Origin: Bacteroidaceae bacterium
GTDB taxonomy: Bacteria; Bacteroidota; Bacteroidia; Bacteroidales; Bacteroidaceae
Length of the DNA: 43,450 nt
Assembly (NCBI GenBank): GCA_017619335.1
Contig: JAFZSP010000051.1
Location: forward strand, 1-43,450
Direction of reading: 5' to 3'
The notes below the pieces were generated by a model. That model had not been told where the DNA came from, searched no databases, and saw only the letters and a list, made by a program, of their open reading frames with translations. A program made the translations under genes and the position numbers. Shown here one piece after another: positions 33,701 to 41,900 of this stretch. The number at the start of each line of letters is the position of its first letter. Position 1 is the first letter of the stretch.

Positions 33701-34051
33701 AGCAAGACCATGCCGCTCAAGAAGATGCGCAAGCAACTCCTGCGCGATGCCCAGCGCGAGGGTTATGACCATGCCTACATTGTGCGCAAGGGTGCCCTCT
33801 ACCGTGTCAATGTCAAGGACGGCAGCGAGACACCGCTGCGCAAGCCCAACCTCAACCCAACCCTGAGCATGCTGCGGCACATCAGCGCCCTCTCCACTGA
33901 GCAGACAGATGTCGTCAACAGCGAGGACAATGGTGCCCGCTTCTCCATCGTGGGTCCCAAGGCCATGTTACTCAACGATGTCGAGGTGCCCACGACCACA
34001 CCCCAGCAGCCCGCCAAGGTGCCACTCACCTTCCCGCTGCATCGCCCATAA
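30773..34051 (+). CDS. Double TldD/PmbA-like protein: active N-half fused to a degenerate C-half
   Basis: 1092 residues with a signal peptide (residues 1-22, ending VVAQ), so it is probably periplasmic. The first half (about 25-555) is a TldD/PmbA-family metallopeptidase with the zinc motif HEIFGH (His312, Glu313, His317) in GPALMSGPASGVFFHEIFGH. The second half (about 572-1092) repeats the same architecture. Its matching segment GPVLFDNGAAGRVIYNLASG (841-860) aligns without gaps, but has Tyr855, Asn856 and Gly860 in place of the zinc ligands and glutamate, so it cannot bind zinc in the same way. TldD and PmbA normally work as a pair of separate proteins. The join (558-571) is encoded by a 39-nt perfect palindrome. 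It lies between proA and argF', with no known connection to either pathway. Confidence 0.82.
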   Translation: MKLLKLFVLCLLALTTTTVVAQTADNDTLLRVLREELNADFQELQQQDVKPYFMSFRVQESWNARIAATFGFLGTSLQDHTRTFTPQVRVGTPELDNFKFNNQSRSGSQTLPLADASIDALRVAIWTQMLTAYDRASTAYRDAQSRLRSLADNEDKAPCWSVLGGSFAETYYEPPLPHPSLNPAEQHTWEERLCRISAVFKQWPQFSDAVVNLQVENQRTHLVSTEGTAIVQNRVSYRVFIHAEVKTDDGMMLPLTQTYYATSLDSLPAEDIMIRDAEDVGRRLVALSEAPVADPFTGPALMSGPASGVFFHEIFGHRLEGHRMKTGGQTFRKMVGERVLPTDFQVYCDPTLTHYGSQPLNGGYLYDDEGTRARRVNNVVDGVLKEFLMSRVPLDSFPESNGHGRTAESGTPVSRQSNLVVETRKPYAEAQLRQMLRDEAKRQGKDYGYLFQSVSGGYTQTGEGNSINSFNVTPLEVFRIYVDGRPDELVRGVDLIGTPLSMFSNIEAGGDTPSTFIGMCGAESGWVPVSATSPMVFCSKIETQRRQQKASLMPILSPVAFNADGVESNRDSIVFRALSDELRRSMDSLRIEGQPAPFIIDYRLQRSRRFSLSASFGEITTCPPSSWSQKFDAEVILGDYQHSSLRAPESGFRGTSIPSAADYNNLRRQAWLATDVYYKQAIANLENKRQQMKKVQLPADEAALHDLIPAQPVTSIDLPPREFSDTLADELATYLRRLSGIAKEFPTLILSNADMSQEQSYIYRLSSEGVRVAQLQGDISSLLFQFAFARGTSPHRHSHDYASPSELLADSARFTKAAREYVSLQYQLFCDSIAEEDYYVGPVLFDNGAAGRVIYNLASGDRHNFRAWHPYLQSDRAIYSKLNRKIVDDKITIRQDPTLTTWNGHALVGAYTADANGQAPQAVTLVDRGIFRAQLCGSTPALGTSKPTGNLRFNNPRTWNGALAASTAPGVIRIESSKTMPLKKMRKQLLRDAQREGYDHAYIVRKGALYRVNVKDGSETPLRKPNLNPTLSMLRHISALSTEQTDVVNSEDNGARFSIVGPKAMLLNDVEVPTTTPQQPAKVPLTFPLHRP
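32444..32482. repeat. 39-nt perfect palindrome at the join of the TldD-like halves
   Basis: CCTGTTGCTTTCAACGCCG, a single A, then the exact reverse complement: 19-bp arms. It encodes PVAFNADGVESNR, right after LMPILS, which resembles the ordinary C-terminal end of single TldD-like proteins, and right before the start of the second copy. Confidence 0.92.
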
Positions 34052-34106
34052 ATCCTATAAGTCTCATAAGTCCTATAAGACTTATAAGCTCTATAAATAA
34101 TCCATT
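34052..34106. repeat. Short CTATAAG/TCATAAG repeat before argF'
   Basis: The 55-base gap consists of five near-copies of a 9-10-base unit (CCTATAAGT, CTCATAAGT, CCTATAAGA, CTTATAAGC, TCTATAAAT). No promoter could be separated from the repeat. Confidence 0.6.
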
Positions 34107-35078
34107 ATGAAAGTCTTTCAACACGTTACAGACATCGGCGACCTGCGCACCGCCCTCGCCGAAGCAGCGGAAGTCAAGCGCGACCGCTATCAGTGGCAGC
34201 ACCTCGGCCGGAACAAGACCGCGCTGCTCATCTTCTTCAACAACTCCCTCCGCACACGCCTCAGCACACAGAAGGCAGCTATGAACCTTGGTATGAACGT
34301 CATCGTGCTCGATGTGAACCAAGGTGCCTGGAAGCTGGAGACCGAGCGCGGCGTCATCATGGACGGCGACAAGAGCGAGCACCTCCTGGAAGCCATCCCC
34401 GTGATGGGGTCCTACTGCGACATCATTGGCGTCCGCAGCTTCGCTCGCTTCGAGAGCCGCCAGGATGACTATGAAGAGAAGATTCTCAACCAGTTCATCA
34501 AATACAGCGGCCGCCCCGTCTTCTTCATGGAGAGTGCCACCGTTCATCCTCTGCAGGCTTTTGCGGACTTAATTACGATAGAAGAGCACAAGCAGACCAC
34601 GCGTCCCAAGGTTGTCATGACCTGGGCACCGCATCCTCGCGCCCTGCCACAGGCCGTGCCCAACAGTTTCGCCGAGTGGATGCTGGCAGCTGATGTGGAT
34701 TTTGTCATCACCCATCCCGAGGGTTACGAGCTTGATTCGCAATTCGTGAAGGGTGCCCGCGTGGAGTATGACCAGATGAAAGCCTTTGAGGGCGCTGACT
34801 TCATCTATGCCAAGAACTGGAGCTGCCCGGGTGTCACCCGTCCCGAGGATTACGGAAAGGTGCTGCATGACTACCACACCATGATGGACTGGTGCGTCAG
34901 TGCCCGTCAGATGGCTGTCACCAACGATGCCGCCTTCCTGCACTGCCTGCCTGTCCGCCGCAACATGATTGTCACAGACGACGTCATCGAATCGCCCCGC
35001 AGCCTCGTTATCCCCGAAGCCGCCAACCGCGAAATCTCTGCCCAAGTCGTTCTCAAACGCATGTTGGAAGCCCTATAA
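34107..35078 (+). CDS. argF': N-acyl-ornithine transcarbamylase (ArgF')
   Basis: 323 residues. It transfers carbamoyl from carbamoyl phosphate to an N-acyl-ornithine. The carbamoyl-phosphate loop SLRTR (47-51) and HCLP (279-282) are present, as is the long WAPHPRALPQAVPNSFAEWM segment typical of the N-acetyl/N-succinylornithine group and absent from ordinary ornithine transcarbamylases. In the Bacteroides fragilis enzyme, as I recall it, residue 90 is proline and sets the preference for succinylornithine; acetylornithine enzymes have glutamate at the matching place. Here residue 90 is serine (MDGDKSEHLLEA). It is separated from the main arginine genes by the TldD-like gene. Confidence 0.92.
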   Translation: MKVFQHVTDIGDLRTALAEAAEVKRDRYQWQHLGRNKTALLIFFNNSLRTRLSTQKAAMNLGMNVIVLDVNQGAWKLETERGVIMDGDKSEHLLEAIPVMGSYCDIIGVRSFARFESRQDDYEEKILNQFIKYSGRPVFFMESATVHPLQAFADLITIEEHKQTTRPKVVMTWAPHPRALPQAVPNSFAEWMLAADVDFVITHPEGYELDSQFVKGARVEYDQMKAFEGADFIYAKNWSCPGVTRPEDYGKVLHDYHTMMDWCVSARQMAVTNDAAFLHCLPVRRNMIVTDDVIESPRSLVIPEAANREISAQVVLKRMLEAL

Positions 35079-35086
35079 GAAATATG

Positions 35087-35122
35087 CCAGAAGACAGTCA
35101 TCAATTGATAACTGTCTTTTGG
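35087..35122. terminator. Bidirectional terminator between argF' and the hexosaminidase gene
   Basis: CCAGAAGACAGT (35087-35098) and ACTGTCTTTTGG (35111-35122) form a 12-bp stem with one G-T pair and a 12-base loop. The right arm covers the last codons of the minus-strand hexosaminidase gene. The position between two convergent genes fits a shared terminator. Confidence 0.65.
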
Positions 35123-38100
35123 CCATTACAGATATAGATGCCTTTGTGGGGAACAGGAACGCGGCGCCCTGTAAGGTCTAAGAACACATTGCTTCTTACT
35201 CTTTCATTCTTCACATCTTTCACATCGTCAGTCACTTCCTCGTCTGTCTGAACGAACTGCCAAAGGCTGGCACCCTGGTCGTAGGGCTTGAGCATGAGGT
35301 AGGTCCATGAACGGGGGTTGGTGAACCAGCTGAAGTTTCCTGTGCTTTCGACGATGGCAATGCCCGTGCTGCCGTCGCTGGCTGTCACCTGTCGGAGCGT
35401 CCAGGAGTACTTGCTGCCCACACGGATGCGCTTACCATCGGCACTCTCTTCCACATAGGCGGGGGTGCCGGTCTGTTTATTGCGGATGCTGGCGGTACCG
35501 TCGGCGTTCTTGACAAAGAACCATCGGAAGTTGTCGGTTTCGGCGAGGGTCTTGGGGATGACGCCGCCTGTGTTGGGGTTGGCGGCAGCGTAGTAGTTCT
35601 CGTAGGCGACGTTGCGGATGAGGTAGTAATGCTTCAGGTCCAGGAAGTCCAGGATGGAGAGACTGTTGAATTCCTGATATTTAGCCACGATGTCGAGATA
35701 GTCCTGTCGCGTGACTACTTCCTGCTCCAAGCGCTGATTTCCGGCATCAATAACCTCCGTGGTGAGGAACTGCAGGGCCTCTCCGGTGAGGAGGTCTGCG
35801 GACTGTGCCTGCATCTGTTCCCTGATGCTTTCTGCCTGAGAGACAAGTTTTTGCAGCCACGTGCGGTAGTCGGTAATTTCCACGATGCGCCAGGTGCCTG
35901 GATAGCACAGGGCGGAGTCGGTGGAAGCGATGATGGTGAGGTCACTGCCTGCAATGCGGGCGTAGAGATTGTAGCGGCCGTTTTTGATGTTGAGGGCTCC
36001 GGGGACGTAGGTGATGCCTCCGGCAGGTTTGGTGGCTTGGCGGATAGAGAGGCGGGAGCCTTCTTCCTGCAAGGCGGTGGCTTCCTTGTCGGCGGCCTTG
36101 GGCAGGGTGATGGCCTTGCCGGTGAGGACGTTGACAATCAGGAAGGTGCCGTCCTCTTGTGGAAGGAACTGCCAGGCTTCCTCGGGTTGGGTCTGAGGGG
36201 TGTAGTGGATGGCCAGTGCGCCGCTCTTGACATAGAGGGAGGAGCCGTTGAAGCGGTTGCGGAAGTAGGTGGAGGCACTCTCTATCTTGTAAAGGCGGTC
36301 TGCAGCGGGCAGGGTGACGGGAGCGCTCTTGTAGGCGGCGATGGCGGCGAGGAGGGAAGAAACGGCCTCGTCGGCCGAACCGACGAGCACTCCAGTACCG
36401 GAAAAGAGGGGCGAGGCCGAACCGACGAGCACTCCTGCGGCGGGAGAGGCATCTTGAAGAGAGGGCGCGTCTAAAGAGGCGAGGGCTGTTTCCAGGGCGG
36501 CGCGGAGGGCATCATAAGCGGCTTGGGAGGGATGGCCGACGGCACCGGGCTGACTGGCGGTGAGAATCTCACGGGCCTCTGCGATAGCAGCTTCCAAGGG
36601 GGAAAGCTCCACGGGTTCAAAGTAGTGCGGGGCGTAGGTGATGTCCTTGGCCTGGAGGACGGCGGCCTGCTGTTGGAAGCGACTGTAAAACCCAAGGAAG
36701 TTCTTCTTGGAGGTTGGTAGCCAGGCAATTTCACTGAGTGCGAGGAGACGTGGATAGTACTGGTATTCGGCCTCGCGGTTGCTGGTGCAGCTCTCTGTCC
36801 AGAGGTTGGCCTGTGTGCCGAGAACGAATTCTTCCCTTCCGCTGACAGTAGAACGTGGGTCAAAGTTATAGACACGCTCCACGGTATTCACGCTACCATC
36901 GCCGTAGCCACCCATGTAGGGGCAGTCAATCTCCAGCTGGTCGGGATTGCACTGCAGAAGGTCGAAGTACAGCGGACGTGTGGGCACGACGATGCTCTGG
37001 AACCCTTTGTCGGCAGCCTGTCGGGCATAATCCACCCCGCGCCATGACATGACCACGGGATGCACAGAGTACTTACTCTTCCAGTTGGCCAGCAGCTCGT
37101 CCCAGACGACGACGTTCTTTCCATAGTTGTCACGCAGGAAGCTTCCCAGCGTCTCCACCAGCCAAGCCTGAATGTCTTGGACGCCGCCGAGGCCCTCCTG
37201 ACGGATGAGTCTCTGGCAGTCGGCATTGCTCTCCCAAGCGGTGGTGGGGCACTCGTCGCCGCCCAGGTGAATGAGCTGGCCCGGGAATACCTCGGCGATG
37301 TGCCCGAGGACGCACTTGAGGAAATCTATAGTCTCCGGACGACCCACGTTGAGGATGTCCCGACTGATACCGCCCTCTGTCATCACCTCGATTTTCTTCT
37401 CCGGGTTGCAGCCCAGTTCGGGGTAGGCGACGATACAGGCCGTCATGTGTCCAGGCATGTCTATCTCAGGGATAATCTGGATGTTACGCTCAGCAGCGTA
37501 AGCCACAATCTCCCGCAGATCATCGAGGGTGTAGAAGCAGCCGCGGCCGTACTCGGTGTCGTCAAAGAAGCGGATGCCGGCCGATGGGTCATAGACGGTG
37601 AGGGAGGCCTTGCGGATGGCTCCGACGGTGGTCAGACGGGGATATTCGGGGATTTCCACGCGCCAGCCCTGATCGTCGGTGAGGTGCCAGTGGAAGCGGT
37701 TGAGCTTATAGACGGACGCCATGTCGAGGAGCTTCTTCACCTCTTCCTTGTCGAAGAAGTGACGGCTGATGTCCAGGTGGAAGCCGCGATGGTGCATGGC
37801 GGGTTCGTCCTCAATGGCGAGGCAAGGAACGGTCCACGAGGGTTGCTGACCCGAGGATGAATCCTCGGGAACCGCGGCATCATTCTGGTGTGAAGGTTGC
37901 CCGTAGATGGCGGGCGGCATGACTTGGCGGAGGGTCTGGAGACCATTGAAGAAGCCGCCGTAGTCAGAGGCAAGGAGGTTGATGCCGGAGGTGGATATGG
38001 AGAGGGAATAGGCCTCCGAGGGGAGTTCTTTCTCTGCCAGTTTCAGGGCTATGGAGGGGCCTTCTACAGGGTCACTTGTCACGGGGAGGGTGATGCCGGA

Positions 38101-38961
38101 GGCGCGCTGGAGGTCATCGGAGAGGCGCTGGGCAAGGAGGGAGAGAGAGGGCTCGTCGGCCGAACCGACGAGCACACCAGTGCCGGAAGGGGAGCCCAAG
38201 GCTGAACCGACGAGCACACCAGTGCCGGAAGGGGAGCCCAAGGCTGAACCGACGAGCACACCAGTGCCGGAGGGAGAGCCCAAGGCCGAACCGACGAGCA
38301 CACCAGTGCCGGAAGGGGAAGCAGAGGGGGAAGCAGAGGGAACGGGGGGCTGGCCCGAGGGAGAAGCAGAGGGAATGGTAATGGCCATGAGCTGATGGAG
38401 GTCCAGGATGCTTCTGAACCTGGTCACAGAGGCGGGATAGGGCACCACGTTCACGGCGGTGTTCTGAATGTCCAAATCTGTCTCTGCAATGAACTCCATG
38501 GGTGCGTTGGCATCGGAGGTGTTGTAGAGCTTGATGTCGTTACGCAGTCCCATTCCGCCCCAGACATTGAAGGCCTGCGCGGTATTGGAGAAGGGCGTGA
38601 TGGCATAGTTGGAGCCTCGGGTGGTGATTTTGAAGCGTTTCAGCGAGGAGGGATTAGACGCTGCCCGCACCTCGGAACCTTGTGAGGTGGCGGTGACATA
38701 GAGGGCGAGTCCGAGACGATTGGTGAAGGTGTAACCTGTGGTGCTGCCACCCTCGACTTTCCAGAGTTGGGCGTCACGGCCCGTGGGAATGAGAGCCTTG
38801 CAGACTTCGCCGTCACCATTGGAGGCCACCACGTAGGCGCCCTGCGTGAACTTGAGGTAGTACCAGTACTCCTCAGTCCCGCTGCTAACTTGCGGGAAGC
38901 CCGCACCAAAGGCGGTACGGGCTCCTGCAAGAATTAGAAGGAAAACAAGAATTCTTTTCAC
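35101..38961 (-). CDS. Secreted beta-N-acetylhexosaminidase (GH20), multi-domain
   Basis: 1286 residues from a GTG start that overlaps the stop of the upstream discoidin-domain gene (GTGA). Signal peptide 1-20 (ending AFGAG). A ricin-like beta-trefoil (about 25-155) is followed by the GH20 N-terminal accessory domain (about 160-385) and the catalytic barrel (about 385-740), which contains HHRGFHLDISRHFF, RFHWHLTDDQGWR and the catalytic pair Asp569-Glu570 in HLGGDECPTTAWE. The rest carries another trefoil-like region and a C-terminal tail (LDLTGRRVPVPHKGIYI) like those on Prevotella secreted proteins. It removes terminal GlcNAc or GalNAc, probably from host mucins or N-glycans. Encoded repeats of a GTGVLVGSA unit interrupt residues about 211-270 and 843-865. 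Confidence 0.88.
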   Translation of the reverse strand: MKRILVFLLILAGARTAFGAGFPQVSSGTEEYWYYLKFTQGAYVVASNGDGEVCKALIPTGRDAQLWKVEGGSTTGYTFTNRLGLALYVTATSQGSEVRAASNPSSLKRFKITTRGSNYAITPFSNTAQAFNVWGGMGLRNDIKLYNTSDANAPMEFIAETDLDIQNTAVNVVPYPASVTRFRSILDLHQLMAITIPSASPSGQPPVPSASPSASPSGTGVLVGSALGSPSGTGVLVGSALGSPSGTGVLVGSALGSPSGTGVLVGSADEPSLSLLAQRLSDDLQRASGITLPVTSDPVEGPSIALKLAEKELPSEAYSLSISTSGINLLASDYGGFFNGLQTLRQVMPPAIYGQPSHQNDAAVPEDSSSGQQPSWTVPCLAIEDEPAMHHRGFHLDISRHFFDKEEVKKLLDMASVYKLNRFHWHLTDDQGWRVEIPEYPRLTTVGAIRKASLTVYDPSAGIRFFDDTEYGRGCFYTLDDLREIVAYAAERNIQIIPEIDMPGHMTACIVAYPELGCNPEKKIEVMTEGGISRDILNVGRPETIDFLKCVLGHIAEVFPGQLIHLGGDECPTTAWESNADCQRLIRQEGLGGVQDIQAWLVETLGSFLRDNYGKNVVVWDELLANWKSKYSVHPVVMSWRGVDYARQAADKGFQSIVVPTRPLYFDLLQCNPDQLEIDCPYMGGYGDGSVNTVERVYNFDPRSTVSGREEFVLGTQANLWTESCTSNREAEYQYYPRLLALSEIAWLPTSKKNFLGFYSRFQQQAAVLQAKDITYAPHYFEPVELSPLEAAIAEAREILTASQPGAVGHPSQAAYDALRAALETALASLDAPSLQDASPAAGVLVGSASPLFSGTGVLVGSADEAVSSLLAAIAAYKSAPVTLPAADRLYKIESASTYFRNRFNGSSLYVKSGALAIHYTPQTQPEEAWQFLPQEDGTFLIVNVLTGKAITLPKAADKEATALQEEGSRLSIRQATKPAGGITYVPGALNIKNGRYNLYARIAGSDLTIIASTDSALCYPGTWRIVEITDYRTWLQKLVSQAESIREQMQAQSADLLTGEALQFLTTEVIDAGNQRLEQEVVTRQDYLDIVAKYQEFNSLSILDFLDLKHYYLIRNVAYENYYAAANPNTGGVIPKTLAETDNFRWFFVKNADGTASIRNKQTGTPAYVEESADGKRIRVGSKYSWTLRQVTASDGSTGIAIVESTGNFSWFTNPRSWTYLMLKPYDQGASLWQFVQTDEEVTDDVKDVKNERVRSNVFLDLTGRRVPVPHKGIYICNGQKTVIN
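36367..36432. repeat. Two copies of a 42-bp repeat in the hexosaminidase gene, distal site
   Basis: The inverted repeat CTCGTCGG-CCGAA-CCGACGAG (36367-36387) starts the array; the unit GAACCGACGAGCACTCC recurs at 36419, 42 bases after 36377. The coding strand gives GVLVGSASPLF and GTGVLVGSADE, inserted in an alanine-rich linker. Confidence 0.85.
37850..37869. repeat. 20-nt hairpin inside the hexosaminidase gene
   Basis: CCCGAGGAT-GA-ATCCTCGGG, 9-bp arms. It encodes PEDSSSG, in a loop between the accessory domain and the catalytic barrel. Confidence 0.65.
38152..38330. repeat. Four copies of the 42-bp repeat in the hexosaminidase gene, proximal site
   Basis: The inverted repeat CTCGTCGG-CCGAA-CCGACGAG (38152-38172) opens the array. 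Units start at 38162, 38204, 38246 and 38288, exactly 42 bases apart, and encode a 14-residue peptide GSPSGTGVLVGSAL. A Ser/Pro-rich low-complexity stretch (SASPSASPSG) follows at 38310-38370. The site is a loop in the accessory domain before LLAQRLSDDLQ. Confidence 0.92.
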
Positions 38962-41900
38962 TTGACAATGACTTTAACTCCGTTAACAATGTAGATGCCG
39001 GGCTCGGCACTGCGGAGGCTGTTGAGATTGCCGCGTTTCACGAGGCGGCCGTCCAGCGTGAAGATGTCACTCGTGCGGGCGAGCTGCTGGAGGGCGGACG
39101 TGATGCCGTCCTGTGCACCTTCGTCAAAGATGGCCTGAATCTCCAGTCCGCGCGGGAAGGCCTTTTCGTCGGCAATGTAGGCGCGGTTGGAGTTGACGGT
39201 GGAGGTGCTGGAGGCAGTGCGGGCAAATTTGTCCTCACGAATATCCAGCACACCAGTGCCCACGGTCTCACGAGTGAAAGTACCCTTGAGGGCGCCCTCG
39301 TTCAGCGGTGCAGCCACGAAGTCCATGCCGAAGGTGACTTCAATGAGCTCGGGCTCATCACCCTCGTCACGATCCTCGGAGGGCGTGTATTCTCCGTTGG
39401 AAAGGTAGATGAAGGGACGACCGGCCACAGCCACATTGTCGGCGATGGGTGCGAGCGTCACATTGAGCTGCCCGGGTTCTTCGTCCTCAGCCTCCACGTA
39501 CTCGATGGAACTGACTGTCCACATGCCACCCTGGCTGTCGTCGGTAGCCTTCACGGTGATGGGATAGCAACGCGGAGTCATGGCACCTTCCCAGAGGGCA
39601 AAGCGGGTGTCGTTCACGGCATAGTCAGCAGCCACATCCTCTGCCTCTTCCACAAAGAAGCAGCCTCGGCGGCCGTCGGAGTCGCCATAGCCTCCATAGG
39701 TGATGACGACGTTGGTGTTGCGGGCAAAGTGCAGCGGGTTCTGGGTCTCGTTGGCATAGGTGCGGATGAAGAATGCGTTCTGTCCGTTTCCCATCACTTC
39801 CTGCTGGAAGAAGGAGGGTTCCAGGGAGAGATAGATGCCGTCGTTGGTCTCCACTTTCTTCTGGAGGAAGAGACCCGTGGCCTTGTTCTGGAGGATGAAT
39901 GCAGTGTCACCCACAGCAATGAAGCGGAAGAGTGCCATGTCGGGGTCCAAGAGGTCTTCCAAGTCGTCGAAGTGCAGTTCCTGCCCCATTTCCACCTCCT
40001 CCTTCAGCAGCGGACTGATGACGTTGCGGGTGAATTCTCCTGCATCGTCTTCATCCTTCACGCGTTCCAACTTGGCCACCGCCATGTACTTGCCGAAATT
40101 GGCTTCATTGATGACTGCCTCTGTGGCTTCGCCATCCACGGTGCGGTACTGTGCTTCATTGCCACCCGTGGGCCAGCCATACTTGGCATATTCCTCCTCG
40201 GTGCCGAAGCGGAAACGGTACCACTTGCCCGTCTGAACAGGATTGGCAGAAGCCTTGATGTTGGCGGCAGCGGCATCCAATTCGGCGATGAAAGCCTTAC
40301 TCTGTTCTGCGGAGTACTTTCCTGCCACATCGTAGGCCTGGGCATCCTGAATCACCTTGTTCAGCTGCTCGCTGGCACTCATGTCCTTCCAGAAACCCGG
40401 GTCGGTGCCCAGGGCCATGAGGGCGTCGGCACCCGTCACTGCTGCTATCTTCTCACGCAGAGGAGCGGGATTCACAAACTTGGCGTCGAAAGCCTCGTAG
40501 GCTGTCCTCAGAGCGTCATACTGCTCCATGGTAACTTCCTCGGGGTCAACGTCCTTCAGCTGTTCCAGGAGGTCATTCAGTGTGGTTCCGATGGCTCCCA
40601 TCATGTGGTACTGGCTGGTGGCGGGGTCGATGATTTCTCCGGGATAGATCTGCAGTTCTGCTGCGTGCCAGTAGTGGTTTCCGCTGTTGGTGGCTTCTGC
40701 ACAGATGCGCAGGTTCATCTTGCCCTGGGTGTCGAAGGGTTCCGTCATGACGGTCTCACCCGGGGCAATGTAGGGAGTGGCGGACTCTGCCAGTTTCACC
40801 CAGTCGGCATCCTCGGCATCGGGTTCATCACTGCCATAGATGCTCCACACGGTCACGTGGTCGGCGGTGCAGGGCGTGGTGGAGTTGTACTTGTAGAGGC
40901 GACGGATGCACTTCACGGAAACGAGCTCGTGAATGGGCTCTTCCAGTGTCACCTGCACATAGTGAAGACCGGCGTTCTTGTTCCAGTTGGTGTGCCAGTA
41001 GGTGAGCGGGTCGTTGTCCAGCAGATGCTCAATATTGCCTTCCCAGTCATGAGGAGCGTTCCAGGGTGAGCTCAGCTGATCCACACTGGTGATGTAGGGT
41101 TTCTCCTCGTTCAACTTGACAGAGAGGTCCTTGGCAATCTTCAACTTGGCGGTGGCATCTTCACGAATGAGCTTGAAGCTCTCCACCATGGCGGCGCGGT
41201 TCTTGTAGGGCTCGTAGGCCTTGATGATGGCCTCGGCGACCTCGTCACTGACGGGGACGAATTCCCATTCCGAGGCGCCACAATTGCCGTCGTTCAAGGT
41301 CTTCTCCCATCCCACAATGTTGCCTCCGACGCCAGCACCACTGCTGTGGCCGGCACCGTGGAGATAGAAGAAATCTTTGGCGTTCTGGGTGGAAACGCGG
41401 ATGTTGACGTAGGGCACGCCATCCACGTTGCCTGCAATATCCAGTGCCATGAGGTTCTTACTCTCGGGATCCATGGTCTCGGCAGTGCTGCGGGCCACGT
41501 TGTTGAAACGAGCATCGGTGGCGCAGTTCACGATGTCCAGCAAACCGTCCTTGTTGGTAACCTTCCACAGTGACGGGCAGTCCGTGTCCACGTTGTCGGG
41601 CGTGTGCCAGCGGGCATAGATTTGCTCACCCTCAATGACGCTGTACATGTACTTCTCCATCTCGCGATCCTCGGTGATGGCATTGCCGTCCTCGTCCACC
41701 TCGCCCGTGGGTACATTATTAATGAATATCATGCCCGAACGCAGGCGGTAGTAACCATCGGCAACGGTCAAAGGAATCATGGAGTCACGCGCCACAGCGT
41801 AGGTGCTCTTGATGTTTTCTATAATGCCGCGCAGTTCTTCCGCAGTGAAGACGGCCCCTGGCTCATCCACCGCATTGGCAGCGTCCATCGCAGCCAGGAA

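Noticed and set aside
32786..33880. A 364-codon minus-strand open frame opposite the TldD-like gene
   Set aside because: Antisense shadow; the plus-strand protein shows clear internal homology in this stretch.
36367..38330. Frameshift or assembly error in the hexosaminidase gene because of the repeats
   Set aside because: The frame is open throughout, units are multiples of three, and domains on both sides are complete. Copy number could still be misassembled.
39729..41069. A 446-codon plus-strand open frame opposite the discoidin-domain gene
   Set aside because: Antisense shadow of a gene with signal peptide and duplicated domains; no domain seen in the plus-strand reading.
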